Of a DNA stretch of 64,000 nucleotides, positions 50,313 to 59,206 are shown one piece after another. Origin of the DNA: Bacterioplanes sp. (GTDB taxonomy: Bacteria > Pseudomonadota > Gammaproteobacteria > Pseudomonadales > Oceanobacteraceae); contig JACUUC010000006.1 of NCBI GenBank assembly GCA_014859445.1, positions 48,071 through 112,070 of the forward strand. The letters run 5' to 3'. The notes below the pieces were generated by a model. The model did not search any database. It saw only the letters and a list, made by a program, of their open reading frames with translations, and was not told the origin of the DNA. The position numbers were made by a program, and so were the translations under genes. Numbering within the stretch: position 1 is the stretch's first letter; every line of letters starts with the position of its first letter.

Positions 50313-50368
50313 TTCGGAATCAGCGGCAAAAATCGGTAACATAGTGTTTTTTTTGCCCACCGAGACCG

Positions 50369-51115
50369 ATGATGCGCGCACTGATTACCCTCCTGTTATT
50401 GAGCATGGCACACCTTACTCAAGCCATTACCAACATTGAAGAACGGCGTTTAACCGAACAAGCAGCCGGTTGGCAGCGCATCATAGAACTGGGGTTTAAC
50501 GGTGAATCTGGCAACAACAAAAAGCGTCAATGGAATAACGCCCTGAATGCCAGTTGGCAAAATGATGACATCCGCTTTTTCACGTGGGCCAGCTACCAAT
50601 ACGGCACCAGCAATGACACCACCACCGACGACAATGCCTTTCTGCATAATCGCGTGGTCTTTAATCACCGTCGAGTGTGGGCACAAGAAATATACCTGCA
50701 ATACCAAAGCGACCCGTTTGCGGCCTTAGAACAACGCATTCTTGTCGGATCTGGTTTGCGCTACCAACACCGTTTTTCCGACACGTCGTTTTTAAATCAA
50801 GGTATTGGCCTGTTTCACGAAGAAGTTCGCGAACGAGAAACCGACTTACACGTCGTCCAGCGCACACGAGCCAGCCTATACACCTTCATGACATGGCGAC
50901 CAAGCACCTATCGCTTTCAAAGTACCGTCTATGTACAACCCGTGGTGGACGACCTCACCGACATCAAAGCCATTTGGCAATGGGCGTTAATTGTCCCCCT
51001 AGGGCAACGAACCGAATGGCGCTGGCAGTGGCAAAGCAGCTGGGATAGCAAACCACCCGCCAACACCTTCAAAGAAAATCACAAAACGGAATTCAAACTG
51101 GCCTTTCGTTTTTAA
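50369..51115 (+). CDS. DUF481-like outer-membrane beta-barrel protein
   Basis: A 248-residue protein with a signal peptide (about residues 1-19, ending TQA). The mature part is a run of alternating amphipathic strands starting GWQRIIELGFNGESGNN, the usual DUF481 entry (GxxxLGxxxxxGN), and ending in a terminal phenylalanine (FKLAFRF), the BAM recognition signal. Family members are YdiY-like barrels induced by acid or salt in some species; the role here is unknown. It ends 14 bp from a convergent flavodoxin gene. Confidence 0.65.
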   Translation: MMRALITLLLLSMAHLTQAITNIEERRLTEQAAGWQRIIELGFNGESGNNKKRQWNNALNASWQNDDIRFFTWASYQYGTSNDTTTDDNAFLHNRVVFNHRRVWAQEIYLQYQSDPFAALEQRILVGSGLRYQHRFSDTSFLNQGIGLFHEEVRERETDLHVVQRTRASLYTFMTWRPSTYRFQSTVYVQPVVDDLTDIKAIWQWALIVPLGQRTEWRWQWQSSWDSKPPANTFKENHKTEFKLAFRF

Positions 51116-51129
51116 TCAAACGACACCGG

Positions 51130-51582
51130 TTATCTCAAGGTTGCCTGCCATTCCGCCAACCAATACAAGGCATCGGCATCGGGCGTAATGGTTTCGGTCG
51201 CGTCAATGGTCACACGTGGCACTGGAAGCTGCGCTTGCAACTCGCGTAAGCGCTCTTCCATGAGCGCCCCTGCGCCACAAAATGTGTCGTCGTACGAACT
51301 ATCACCCAACGCAATAACACCCGCGATAACGTTCGGCATCAGCGGCATCACATCACCCAACTCCACATAAAAAGGCAATAAGTTATTCGGTATCTCGCCA
51401 CGACCGGTGGTAGACGTAATCACCAACAAACCGTCAAACGTCTGAGATTGCCACTCAGCCACGCTCGCCTGATCGGGCAACACACAGTCAAAACCTTGTT
51501 TGGTTAACTGCGCCTCAACGGCTTTCGCCACCGCCTTGGCCGTTCCCATCACACTGCCCACTGCGACATAAATACGCGTCAT
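51130..51582 (-). CDS. Flavodoxin domain protein, MioC-like
   Basis: A 150-residue FMN-binding electron carrier. The FMN phosphate loop is VGSVMGTAKAVA near residue 8, followed by VITSTTGRGEIPNNLLPFY and the isoalloxazine loop GDSSYDDTFCGAG near residue 93. The overall form matches the MioC/YqcA group of short-chain flavodoxins. It stands alone and is convergent with the DUF481-like gene. Partner reductases are not nearby. Confidence 0.85.
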   Translation of the reverse strand: MTRIYVAVGSVMGTAKAVAKAVEAQLTKQGFDCVLPDQASVAEWQSQTFDGLLVITSTTGRGEIPNNLLPFYVELGDVMPLMPNVIAGVIALGDSSYDDTFCGAGALMEERLRELQAQLPVPRVTIDATETITPDADALYWLAEWQATLR

Positions 51583-51768
51583 ACCACCCCTCTATCATCC
51601 GCAATAAGAACCTTATTCATTTCAGCGACTATTATTAACGATTGCCTCGTCAATTACCTAATCTTCCTCCACCCTCAACGCCTACGACAACCGCACAGAC
51701 ATACCCTTATGAACAATAACCTGCTTTACTAGTCATACCGTCAGACGAAAAAAGGGGCTTAATCTGTC

Positions 51769-52629
51769 ATGGCGACACGTTCCGGATTTGATTTAGAACT
51801 CGTTATCAATCGTTTATTGCAACGATTGTTTCCTGCTTGGTACGCCGTACAAGCCGCCAAGGAGTTACAGCTCGACACCATGGGCCCCATCAACCCCAAC
51901 AGTTTTACCAGCCGACGCTGGCTGGATGTCGAGCAAACCGTGGCCGCCTGCCAATCGACACTGCGCGATGCCGGAGACGAATGGCAACCACTGCATGCCT
52001 TGCTGGGGCAACTGCGCGTTGTCAACGACGTACGGCAAACCATCGCCCTAAGCGACCTGAATGGCATCGAATACAGCCAATATAACGACGACTGGCCCAA
52101 CTTAATGGCCTACGCCGAACACACCGTCGGAGATCAGGCGTGGGAAAGCGCCGAAGAATTTGATCAAAATCTACGTACCGCCTTTCCGAATGACCAAGCC
52201 CCCTTTACCGTTCGTTATCGCGAATGGGATGGCCGCTATGTGCTCGTCAACGACAGCGACTCGCGCGCGCTATCCGCCACACTGCATCACATCTACAACA
52301 AGCAGCGAGACCACAAAATCAAGGCCAACCTACTGGTAGAAAGCATCAACCCAAATGCGCTCGAAAAACTGCAGCAGCAATATTGGATGGTACTGATGAA
52401 ACGCGAACCGGCCTATCAAGTACTCGACTTATTGCAACGCGCCAATCTGAATGCCATCAGCGCTGAATGCGAGGCACGCCGACCCGATTTGGTTTTTTTA
52501 GTCGCACGCAAACAAAATAAAACCATCAACCGCGTCATGTTAAATCTCATGGATCAGCGCTCCAGCCAACAAATTCAAGACTTTGGCCGATATTTGTTAA
52601 ACCACCACTTTCCTTTTAAAAGCGGCTAA
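51769..52629 (+). CDS. Hypothetical protein, 286 residues
   Basis: I do not recognise the family. The protein is soluble with no signal peptide. The N-terminal third is helical (ELVINRLLQRLFPAWYAVQAAKEL). The middle has an FTVRYREWDGRYVLVNDSDSRAL stretch resembling a small alpha/beta fold. The C-terminal third has YQVLDLLQRANL and a predicted basic helix (ARKQNKTINRVMLNLMDQR). The start at 51769 follows a GGGG-containing weak ribosome-binding site. It is followed by an AraC-type gene on the same strand after 96 bp. An ORF on the opposite strand is a shadow. Confidence 0.55.
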   Translation: MATRSGFDLELVINRLLQRLFPAWYAVQAAKELQLDTMGPINPNSFTSRRWLDVEQTVAACQSTLRDAGDEWQPLHALLGQLRVVNDVRQTIALSDLNGIEYSQYNDDWPNLMAYAEHTVGDQAWESAEEFDQNLRTAFPNDQAPFTVRYREWDGRYVLVNDSDSRALSATLHHIYNKQRDHKIKANLLVESINPNALEKLQQQYWMVLMKREPAYQVLDLLQRANLNAISAECEARRPDLVFLVARKQNKTINRVMLNLMDQRSSQQIQDFGRYLLNHHFPFKSG

Positions 52630-52725
52630 TGGCAGAATAGGACACGGAAAACTTGATTTACGGCAAAAGCCTGTCATGCTAGATCGTCTCTGAAAGTCGC
52701 ATTATAACAACAAACGGTACCATCC

Positions 52726-53757
52726 ATGATCAGAGGAACCTGGAGCTTAACCGAACCCTTAGTGCCCGTGAACATTCCGGCCACCATGGTACGATTAGGA
52801 CAAGAAAAAGGCGTTGAACTCCCATTTTTGCTACAAAACACGGGACTCACCGCCGAGATACTCAGCGATCCAAGTGCGCGATTAACCTATCAGCAAGTCT
52901 TACTGCTTGCCGAGAACTTAATTCGCAACTACCCCGACGACAGCCTCGGCCTCGATTTGGGTGCCGCCATCAACATCAACCAATTTGGCATGTTGGGTTA
53001 TGCCATTCTCAGTTGCGAGAATATTCGTAAAGCCCTGCAACTGGGTCTGAAATACCACAGTTTGGTAGATCCTGCGTTCACCTTTGAAGTGGTTGAACAA
53101 GAAAACCAAGCGGCGGTTCGTCTAACCACACACATTCCCATCGGCCATATTTATCGCATGCTGTGCGACGTATTCGTGGCGAACTTTTCTTCACTAGCAC
53201 GCTTTTTAACAGGCGATCAACTGCAACCGATCGAAGTTCACCTGAACCATCCCGAACCCAACTACAGCGAACGCTACCGCGAATTTTTTAGCTGCCCGGT
53301 GTTATTTGATCAACCTCGAACCGAGCTGATTTTTGCCAGCGACATCCTCGACTTGCCACTGATGATGGCCGACCAAGCCACCGCCGCCATGGCCGAAAGC
53401 CAGTGCGAAGAATTTTTAAACCGCATGGGGCCGAAAGAAGGCATCGTCGCCAAGGTGCGACGCATCTTACTCAGTAACCCTGGCCAGTTTCCGCCCGTTG
53501 ACGTGGTTGCCAGCCATTTGGCCACCTCCACGCGCACCCTCAGTCGCAGCTTGCAAGATATTGGCAGCTCGTATCAGCGCATTCTCGACGAAGTGCGCAA
53601 AGAAATGGCCATCGAATATCTACGTAATTCCAGCTTACCGATTGAAGAAATTGCCGCCTTAGTGGGGTACAGCGACCCCTCCAACTTCCGCAAAGCCTTT
53701 CGGCGCTGGACACAACACGCCCCCTCGTATTACCGCGACGAACGATCTCAATCGTAA
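52726..53757 (+). CDS. AraC-family transcriptional regulator, OruR/ArgR type
   Basis: A 343-residue regulator. The N-terminal ~200 residues form the arabinose_bd-type ligand domain (TYQQVLLLAENLI ... INQFGMLGYAILSC). The C-terminal ~100 residues hold the double helix-turn-helix, with VASHLATSTRTLSRSLQDIGSSYQRILDEVRKEMA by segments and the second-helix signature IEEIAALVGYSDPSNFRKAFRRW. This architecture is found in regulators of amino-acid, lipid or porin genes. No target operon is obvious. The ribosome-binding site is weak, and a later in-frame ATG at codon 22 is possible. Confidence 0.9.
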   Translation: MIRGTWSLTEPLVPVNIPATMVRLGQEKGVELPFLLQNTGLTAEILSDPSARLTYQQVLLLAENLIRNYPDDSLGLDLGAAININQFGMLGYAILSCENIRKALQLGLKYHSLVDPAFTFEVVEQENQAAVRLTTHIPIGHIYRMLCDVFVANFSSLARFLTGDQLQPIEVHLNHPEPNYSERYREFFSCPVLFDQPRTELIFASDILDLPLMMADQATAAMAESQCEEFLNRMGPKEGIVAKVRRILLSNPGQFPPVDVVASHLATSTRTLSRSLQDIGSSYQRILDEVRKEMAIEYLRNSSLPIEEIAALVGYSDPSNFRKAFRRWTQHAPSYYRDERSQS

Positions 53758-53891
53758 TACCGCCCACAACACACACTTAGCGACATGGATGTCCTAATTG
53801 TCGGCATGTCATCGGAATGTCACCTTGGCGTCACATCGTCGTCATAGTCCACCCGCACAGTAACCATAACCTCCACAGATGGACACAGGTT

Positions 53892-55112
53892 ATGAGCAAC
53901 ACACCGCAGCGGGTCACCATCATCACCGAAACCTTCAGCCCCGAAGTCAATGGCGTTGCCAACACGTTGGGGCACTGGGTGAACGGCTTACTTGAACGTC
54001 ACATCGACGTACAGATTATTCGTCCACAACAACACGCCGATGACATCAACAACCGCCAAAACGGACTCAGCACCTGCACCTTACCCGGCTTACCCATTCC
54101 CGGATACGCAGGGCTAAAATTCGGCCTACCGTGGCAAAAACGCATACGCCATGCCTTAGCCGAGTTTCAACCCGATGTTCTGTATGTGGCCACCGAAGGC
54201 CCGCTGGGTTTTGCCGGAGTACGTGCTGCGAAACAACTGCAAGTACCGGTGATCAGTGGTTTTCATACCAACTTTCATCAATACTTTGGCCATTACCACC
54301 TGGCGTGGTTGAGTGGCACCGTGTATCGCTACCTGCGCTACTTTCATAACCGCACACGACAAACTCTGGTACCCACCGCGCAACAACAAACACAGCTGCG
54401 CGAACAAGGTTTCGCCAACGTCGATGTCTTAGCTCGGGGCGTGGATGCCAACTTATTCGACCCACAAAAACGCAACGACACCGTGCGTCGCCAATGGGGC
54501 GTGAAGCGTGACGACTGCGTACTGTTGTACGTAGGGCGCATTGCTGCCGAAAAAAACCTAGACTTAGTATTGCGCTGCTACCAAAAACTCAAACCCAACC
54601 ACCCCCACGTCAAACTGGTTCTGGTTGGCGATGGCCCCGCCCTCGCCAGCATTCAACGCGAACACCCCGAAGTGATCTGCACCGGCACTCAACGCGGTAA
54701 AGCACTGGCACAACACTACGCCAGTGGCGACGTGTTTCTATTCCCAAGCAAAACCGACACCTTTGGCAATGTGGTCACCGAAGCCATGGCCAGTGGTCTT
54801 GCCATTGTCAGCTTTGATGCCGCCGCCGCTCACGAACACCTACAACACCAACACTCCGGCATGTTAGCGCCATTAGGAGACGATGCCAGCTACTGCCAGC
54901 ACGTTCGCCAATTAGCCAACAACCAAAAACTGCGCCAACAACTGGCACACAACGCACGCCGACACGCTGAACAACTCAGCTGGGGCAACATCGTCGATCA
55001 ATTTGTCAGCCACCTTGCTCAAGCAACCATTGAGGGTACTCAACATGGCCAACACAAAAATAGCACGACAAACCGCATGGCTATTCAACAAAGTGGATCG
55101 CTGGGAAGTTAA
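53892..55112 (+). CDS. GT4 family glycosyltransferase (paralog 2)
   Basis: A 406-residue GT-B enzyme from the ATG at 53892. It shares with the 43856 gene the start IITETFSPEVNGVANTL, the FHTNFHQY block, YVGRIAAEKN, LVGDGPAL, and the E-x7-E site in SKTDTFGNVVTEAMASG. Such enzymes transfer mannose or glucose to lipid carriers. Its 3' end overlaps the PAP2 phosphatase gene by 68 bp in another frame, which suggests tight coupling and a joint role in glycolipid or lipid-carrier metabolism. Confidence 0.85.
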   Translation: MSNTPQRVTIITETFSPEVNGVANTLGHWVNGLLERHIDVQIIRPQQHADDINNRQNGLSTCTLPGLPIPGYAGLKFGLPWQKRIRHALAEFQPDVLYVATEGPLGFAGVRAAKQLQVPVISGFHTNFHQYFGHYHLAWLSGTVYRYLRYFHNRTRQTLVPTAQQQTQLREQGFANVDVLARGVDANLFDPQKRNDTVRRQWGVKRDDCVLLYVGRIAAEKNLDLVLRCYQKLKPNHPHVKLVLVGDGPALASIQREHPEVICTGTQRGKALAQHYASGDVFLFPSKTDTFGNVVTEAMASGLAIVSFDAAAAHEHLQHQHSGMLAPLGDDASYCQHVRQLANNQKLRQQLAHNARRHAEQLSWGNIVDQFVSHLAQATIEGTQHGQHKNSTTNRMAIQQSGSLGS

Positions 55113-55623
55113 CCTGTGTTTACGCTTTAATCGACTGGGTGAACACTACTCCGTTCGCCAGTTTTTCAAACTCATCAGCCGCCTAGGCGACGGCGTAGCA
55201 TGGTACGCCATGGCACTGTGCTTACCGCTGCTGTATGGCATGGAAGGCCTAGCCGCCTTAGGTCACGTTACTGTCGTCGGGCTAGTGTGTGTGGGCGTTT
55301 ACCAACAACTGAAAAATCGCCTTGTGCGCCAGCGCCCCTTCATTGCGTGGCAGACCATCTCGGCACACACTCAGCCACTCGACCGCTACAGCTTTCCGTC
55401 GGGACACACCATGAACGCCGTGAACTTCACCTTACTGTTCACCGCCTTCATGCCAGGCTTAATTTGGTTCACCCTGCCCTTTACCCTGTTGATTGCCCTA
55501 TCACGCGTGATACTCGGCATGCACTACCCCAGCGACGTGCTGGTAGGTGCCCTGCTGGGTGCACTCATTGCCAGCACCTCCTTGCTGATTTGGCCCATGG
55601 GCATGTTCCACAGCATCGTTTGA
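55045..55623 (+). CDS. PAP2-family membrane phosphatase
   Basis: A 192-residue inner-membrane acid phosphatase. The three motifs are K-x6-RP in KNRLVRQRP, PSGH in FPSGHTMN, and SR-x5-H-x3-D in SRVILGMHYPSD. About five membrane segments are visible. Likely substrates are phosphatidic acid, phosphatidylglycerophosphate or undecaprenyl diphosphate. GAGGG lies 7 nt ahead of the ATG at 55045, within the glycosyltransferase gene. Its last 123 bp overlap, antiparallel, the 3' end of dinB. Confidence 0.88.
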   Translation: MANTKIARQTAWLFNKVDRWEVNLCLRFNRLGEHYSVRQFFKLISRLGDGVAWYAMALCLPLLYGMEGLAALGHVTVVGLVCVGVYQQLKNRLVRQRPFIAWQTISAHTQPLDRYSFPSGHTMNAVNFTLLFTAFMPGLIWFTLPFTLLIALSRVILGMHYPSDVLVGALLGALIASTSLLIWPMGMFHSIV

Positions 55624-56652
55624 AAATAACGACAATTGCTGCGCGCTGACATCCACACAGCGCGCACCAATTCCCAACAGACGCACCGACTTCGGCTGAC
55701 GTTGCAACGCCAACGACAACAACCGCTCAAACCCCGCCAAGGTGGCACTGGTGTCGGCATCGGCCAAGGTTGTTTGCGTAAAATCGGCAAACTTCACCTT
55801 CACAAACGGCTGCAACGAACGCTGCAACCAACCGGCACGATCAACCCGCGCCTGCCAACGCTGCCACAATGCCGGTAATTCCTGCAAACAACTGCCATGA
55901 TCGGGTAAATCGTGGGCAAAAGTACGCTCCACACTCACCGTTTGTCGTGACTCAGGCTCACGCAACGGGCGATGATCAATCCCCCGACAACGCTCATACA
56001 ACACCGCCCCCGTTTTGCCAAACTGGCGCACCAAATCGGTTAATGACCACGCTTGCGCATCGGCACACGTCACAATACCGACCTGTGCCAGCTTCTCGTT
56101 CATCACCTTGCCAATACCCGGAATTTTCGCCACGGGCAGCGCCTGCACAAACGCCGCCACCTCGTTCGGGCGAATCACCCACATACCATCGGGTTTATTC
56201 CAGTCGGACGCCACCTTCGCCAAAAACTTACTGTTCGCCACCCCCGCCGACACCGTAATGCCCAGCTCTTGCCGAACCCGCTCACGAATGGTGTGCGCCA
56301 CCTGACTGGCACTCACCTCCTCGGCCACCTGCAAATACGCCTCGTCGATCGACACCGCCTGAAAATTCAGCGCGTACTCCTGCAAAATAGCCATTAACTG
56401 CGCCGATACCGCCCGATACTCATCCATACGGCCGGGCACCAACACCAACGACGGACACAACAGCAACGCGCGCGACGTTGGCATAGCCGAACGTACCCCA
56501 AACGCCCGCGCCGGATAATTACAAGTAGCAATCACCCCACGCTGCGACACCGCCCCACCAATGGCAATAGGCACATCGCGCAGCGCAGGCTGATCGCGCA
56601 TTTCCACCGCCGCAAAAAAACAATCGCAATCAATATGAATAATCTTTCGCAC
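55501..56652 (-). CDS. dinB: DNA polymerase IV
   Basis: A Y-family translesion polymerase of 383 residues from the GTG at 56652. The metal-binding residues are D8 (HIDCDCF), D103 and E104 (SIDEAYL), the E. coli positions. A clamp-binding motif QLSLF occurs near residue 342 (about 55626-55640). Where most homologs end shortly after the clamp motif, this frame continues about 41 residues, rich in Gly, His and Gln, antisense to the PAP2 gene. A LexA box lies about 30 bp upstream, so SOS control is expected. Confidence 0.93.
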   Translation of the reverse strand: MRKIIHIDCDCFFAAVEMRDQPALRDVPIAIGGAVSQRGVIATCNYPARAFGVRSAMPTSRALLLCPSLVLVPGRMDEYRAVSAQLMAILQEYALNFQAVSIDEAYLQVAEEVSASQVAHTIRERVRQELGITVSAGVANSKFLAKVASDWNKPDGMWVIRPNEVAAFVQALPVAKIPGIGKVMNEKLAQVGIVTCADAQAWSLTDLVRQFGKTGAVLYERCRGIDHRPLREPESRQTVSVERTFAHDLPDHGSCLQELPALWQRWQARVDRAGWLQRSLQPFVKVKFADFTQTTLADADTSATLAGFERLLSLALQRQPKSVRLLGIGARCVDVSAQQLSLFSNDAVEHAHGPNQQGGAGNECTQQGTYQHVAGVVHAEYHA

Positions 56653-56679
56653 ACACGCCCCCAACCACACAGGACAAAA

Positions 56680-56699
56680 CACTGTACGAATATACAGTT
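56680..56699 (-). promoter_or_regulatory. LexA box (SOS operator) of dinB
   Basis: CTGT at 56682-56685 and ACAG at 56694-56697 with an 8-nt AT-rich spacer (CTGTACGAATATACAG) match the gammaproteobacterial LexA consensus CTGT-N8-ACAG. The site is 30 bp upstream of the dinB start. Confidence 0.88.
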
Positions 56700-56745
56700 T
56701 ATTTTAAAAAACACCAAACATCGTGCGCGTAAACACCCCAGCGCC

Positions 56746-56877
56746 AAAACCCGCATGCGCGAATGGCCACCGACACAATAAAAAACCGATTTAAAAACAA
56801 ACACTTAGAAATACGAAAAAAGTGATAACGCGCAACGTGTAAAGAACGTAAAGAGCGCAAACGCGCATGCGGGTTTT
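56746..56877. repeat. Perfect 16-bp inverted repeat, 100 bp apart
   Basis: AAAACCCGCATGCGCG at 56746-56761 is the exact reverse complement of CGCGCATGCGGGTTTT at 56862-56877. Each arm contains the palindrome GCATGC. It could be the footprint of a small mobile element, a MITE-like unit or a long-range stem. Confidence 0.7.
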
Positions 56878-56984
56878 TATCCTGAGAAAAAACACAACAA
56901 AGTGGGTTTTCGCAGTGTGAACAGTGGTTTAGACTCGGTAACTAAACAAGGACGCAGGTGTGTAAGTGAGCATGCCTACGAATA

Positions 56985-57000
56985 TACTGTTATGTGCTTT
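56985..57000 (+). other. Possible attI or attC right-hand core before the first cassette
   Basis: GTTATGT at 56989-56995 resembles the GTTRRRY-type core at which integron cassettes join, and it is similar to the GTTATGCGCC core at 59282. It lies 26 bp ahead of the RloC-like gene, as expected for a cassette leader. A paired left core was not found. Confidence 0.3.
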
Positions 57001-57020
57001 GAAGTGCGAGGTAGAGATAG

Positions 57021-59189
57021 GTGATTACCGAAATTCACATGGATGCAGTGGCGAGCTTTAAGCAAGCTACGTCGCTCGTTACGGATAAGAAAATAAATCT
57101 TATCTACGGCCTAAACGGCACGGGTAAATCAACAATCTCCAATTTCCTTTATGAGCCCGACAATCCTGCGTTCATCTTTTGCAAAAAGGTTCCCGAAACA
57201 TCGGTTCCAGTTCTCGTTTACAATCAAAATTTCATACGAGACAACTTCTATGTTGCGGATAGTCTGCAAGGCATCTTCAGCCTTTCAAAAGAGAATAAAG
57301 AAGCTGAACAAAAGATAGCCGACGGAACAAAGAAGCAAGGCGAGCTTGAGCAGGATATACAAGGGAAGCGCAGTGAAAAGGAGTTGGCAACACAGTCATT
57401 TTCCAAACAAAAAAATCAGGCCATAGAAAAAGTTTGGGGCATCAAGCAGACCTATGCTGGCGGTGATCGCGTTCTTGAGTACTGTCTCGAAGGCCTAAAG
57501 GGACAAAAAGACAAGCTTTTTGCCTATCTCCAGGGCATCCCGAAACCAGCCAGTGAGCCAAAAAAGGACGTTCAAACAATCCGGCAGGAAGTAGAAGCGC
57601 TCAAAGGTGATGATGCTCAGTTCCAACCGCGACTAGCAACGCTGTCCTTTGCTGCTCACAGTGTCGAGTCTGATCCAGTGTTCGAAAAATCCATCCTTGG
57701 GAATACCGATAGTGAGGTTGCAGCTCTAATCGAGAAATTGGGGAATTCGGACTGGATAAAGCAAGGCCTTTCTTACTTGCCGGAGAGCTTAGGTGATTCA
57801 AACGCGCAATGCCCATTTTGCCAGGAAACAACAATTTCGGACAAATTTATCGACAGCGTAAGGTCGTACTTTGATGCGACCTACGAGAAGCAGTTAGACG
57901 AGCTTGCGCAACTTCAAAAGGCGTACCGAGCCGCCTTTGATTCCTTGCCGGGGCTGAGTTCCTTTACCGACCATCCATTCGCGGAAAAGCGCAAGGACTC
58001 CATAACCAACAAATATCAGTTACTTGTAGACGCTCTCCAGAGTAATGCTCGCAAGATTGAAGCAAAGTTAAAGAGTCCAAAGGTTCCGACTACGTTGTCC
58101 GACACTACTGACTTGGTCGCCAATTTAAACTCAGCAGTCGGCCAGATTAACTCAGAAGTCGATGAGTACAACGACAAGCTCAAAAACCGTGAATCTGCTC
58201 TCGAAAACTTACGCAATGAATTTTGGCAGCTGATGCGGTGGCAGTATGACCAAACAATGGCGAGGTTTGATGCCGACCGACAGGCTGCTAACCAGAAACT
58301 GCAAGGCTTAGATGTAGAGATCGGAAATATTGATGCTAAGCTGGCAAAGGTCAAAGGAGAAATTGCGGAGGCACAAAAACAGACCGTGAATATTGACCAC
58401 GCGGTCAGTGCTATCAATGCAGGTCTTATTGACCTCGGCATAGATGACTTCAGAGTACAGAAGCACTCTGACAACCTCTATCGTGTGGTGCGCGCAGGTG
58501 ATTCCAAAGACGCATTTCACTCGCTAAGCGAGGGAGAGAAGATGATGATCAGCTTCTTGTACTTCTGCGAGCTGTGTAAGGGTAAGGCTAGCGCAGAGGA
58601 CACTCATGCTCAGCGCATCGCAGTGATTGATGATCCAATTTCGAGCCTTTCTCATGTATTCATCTTCAACGTAGGGCAACTCATTCGCTCGGTGTTCTTC
58701 AAGGGGGATCGGTTCAGTCAAGTCATTGTACTGACCCATAGTCTCTACTTCTTCTACGAGATGACAGATCCGAATCACGAGCGCCGTGAGAACACGCAGA
58801 AATTGTTTAGGCTTTCAAAGCCCTCTTCTGGCAGCGTCATCCAGGAGATGAAGTACGAGGAAATTCAAAATGACTATCAAGCGTACTGGTCCGTTGTTAA
58901 TGACCAGTCTCAACCGCCGGCACTTATCGCAAACTGTATGCGCAACATAGTCGAGTACTTTTTCAACTTTGTTCGCAAGAAAGATCTGAATAATGTTTTC
59001 CAGATGCCGGAGCTCCAGGCTGCGAAGTACCAAGCGTTTTGCCGATATATCAATCGGGAGTCACATTCACTTGGCCAGAACATCATAGATATGAAGGAAT
59101 TCAACTATGATGTCTTTAAGGAGGGATTGAGGCTGGTTTTTGAGAAAACGGGCTACTCTGATCACTACAAAGCCATGTCTAAATGCTAG
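57021..59189 (+). CDS. RloC/PrrC-like AAA_13 ATPase, candidate tRNA anticodon nuclease
   Basis: A 722-residue ABC/SMC-type ATPase. Walker A is G30-LNGTGKS-T38. A coiled coil (about 95-460) is interrupted by C264-PF-C267, a zinc-hook (Rad50-like) motif. The signature loop is S501-LSEGEK, Walker B ends in D537-D538 (AVIDDPISSLS), and an H-loop follows in LTHSLYF. The C-terminus has R641-x3-E645 and H682 (RNIVE ... NRESHS), similar in spacing to the Arg-Glu-His triad known for the PrrC/RloC anticodon nuclease. RloC cuts tRNA during phage attack. No hsd genes lie near. It is the first and largest cassette of the cluster. Nuclease activity is inferred. Confidence 0.75.
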   Translation: MITEIHMDAVASFKQATSLVTDKKINLIYGLNGTGKSTISNFLYEPDNPAFIFCKKVPETSVPVLVYNQNFIRDNFYVADSLQGIFSLSKENKEAEQKIADGTKKQGELEQDIQGKRSEKELATQSFSKQKNQAIEKVWGIKQTYAGGDRVLEYCLEGLKGQKDKLFAYLQGIPKPASEPKKDVQTIRQEVEALKGDDAQFQPRLATLSFAAHSVESDPVFEKSILGNTDSEVAALIEKLGNSDWIKQGLSYLPESLGDSNAQCPFCQETTISDKFIDSVRSYFDATYEKQLDELAQLQKAYRAAFDSLPGLSSFTDHPFAEKRKDSITNKYQLLVDALQSNARKIEAKLKSPKVPTTLSDTTDLVANLNSAVGQINSEVDEYNDKLKNRESALENLRNEFWQLMRWQYDQTMARFDADRQAANQKLQGLDVEIGNIDAKLAKVKGEIAEAQKQTVNIDHAVSAINAGLIDLGIDDFRVQKHSDNLYRVVRAGDSKDAFHSLSEGEKMMISFLYFCELCKGKASAEDTHAQRIAVIDDPISSLSHVFIFNVGQLIRSVFFKGDRFSQVIVLTHSLYFFYEMTDPNHERRENTQKLFRLSKPSSGSVIQEMKYEEIQNDYQAYWSVVNDQSQPPALIANCMRNIVEYFFNFVRKKDLNNVFQMPELQAAKYQAFCRYINRESHSLGQNIIDMKEFNYDVFKEGLRLVFEKTGYSDHYKAMSKC

Positions 59190-59206
59190 TAGTGCCAAGG
59201 TGAGAA

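Larger units (their letters stand above)
56653..57020 (+). other. 368-bp intergenic region, left flank of the cassette cluster
   Basis: No gene is supported. It contains the dinB LexA box, a widely spaced 16-bp inverted repeat and, near its right end, a GTTATGT core that may be the first recombination junction. The sequence between is AT-rich with homopolymer A runs. I see no integrase gene or remnant. Confidence 0.5.

Noticed and set aside
57601..57834. Minus-strand open frame inside the RloC-like gene
   Set aside because: It is a shadow of the coding strand in the coiled-coil region.
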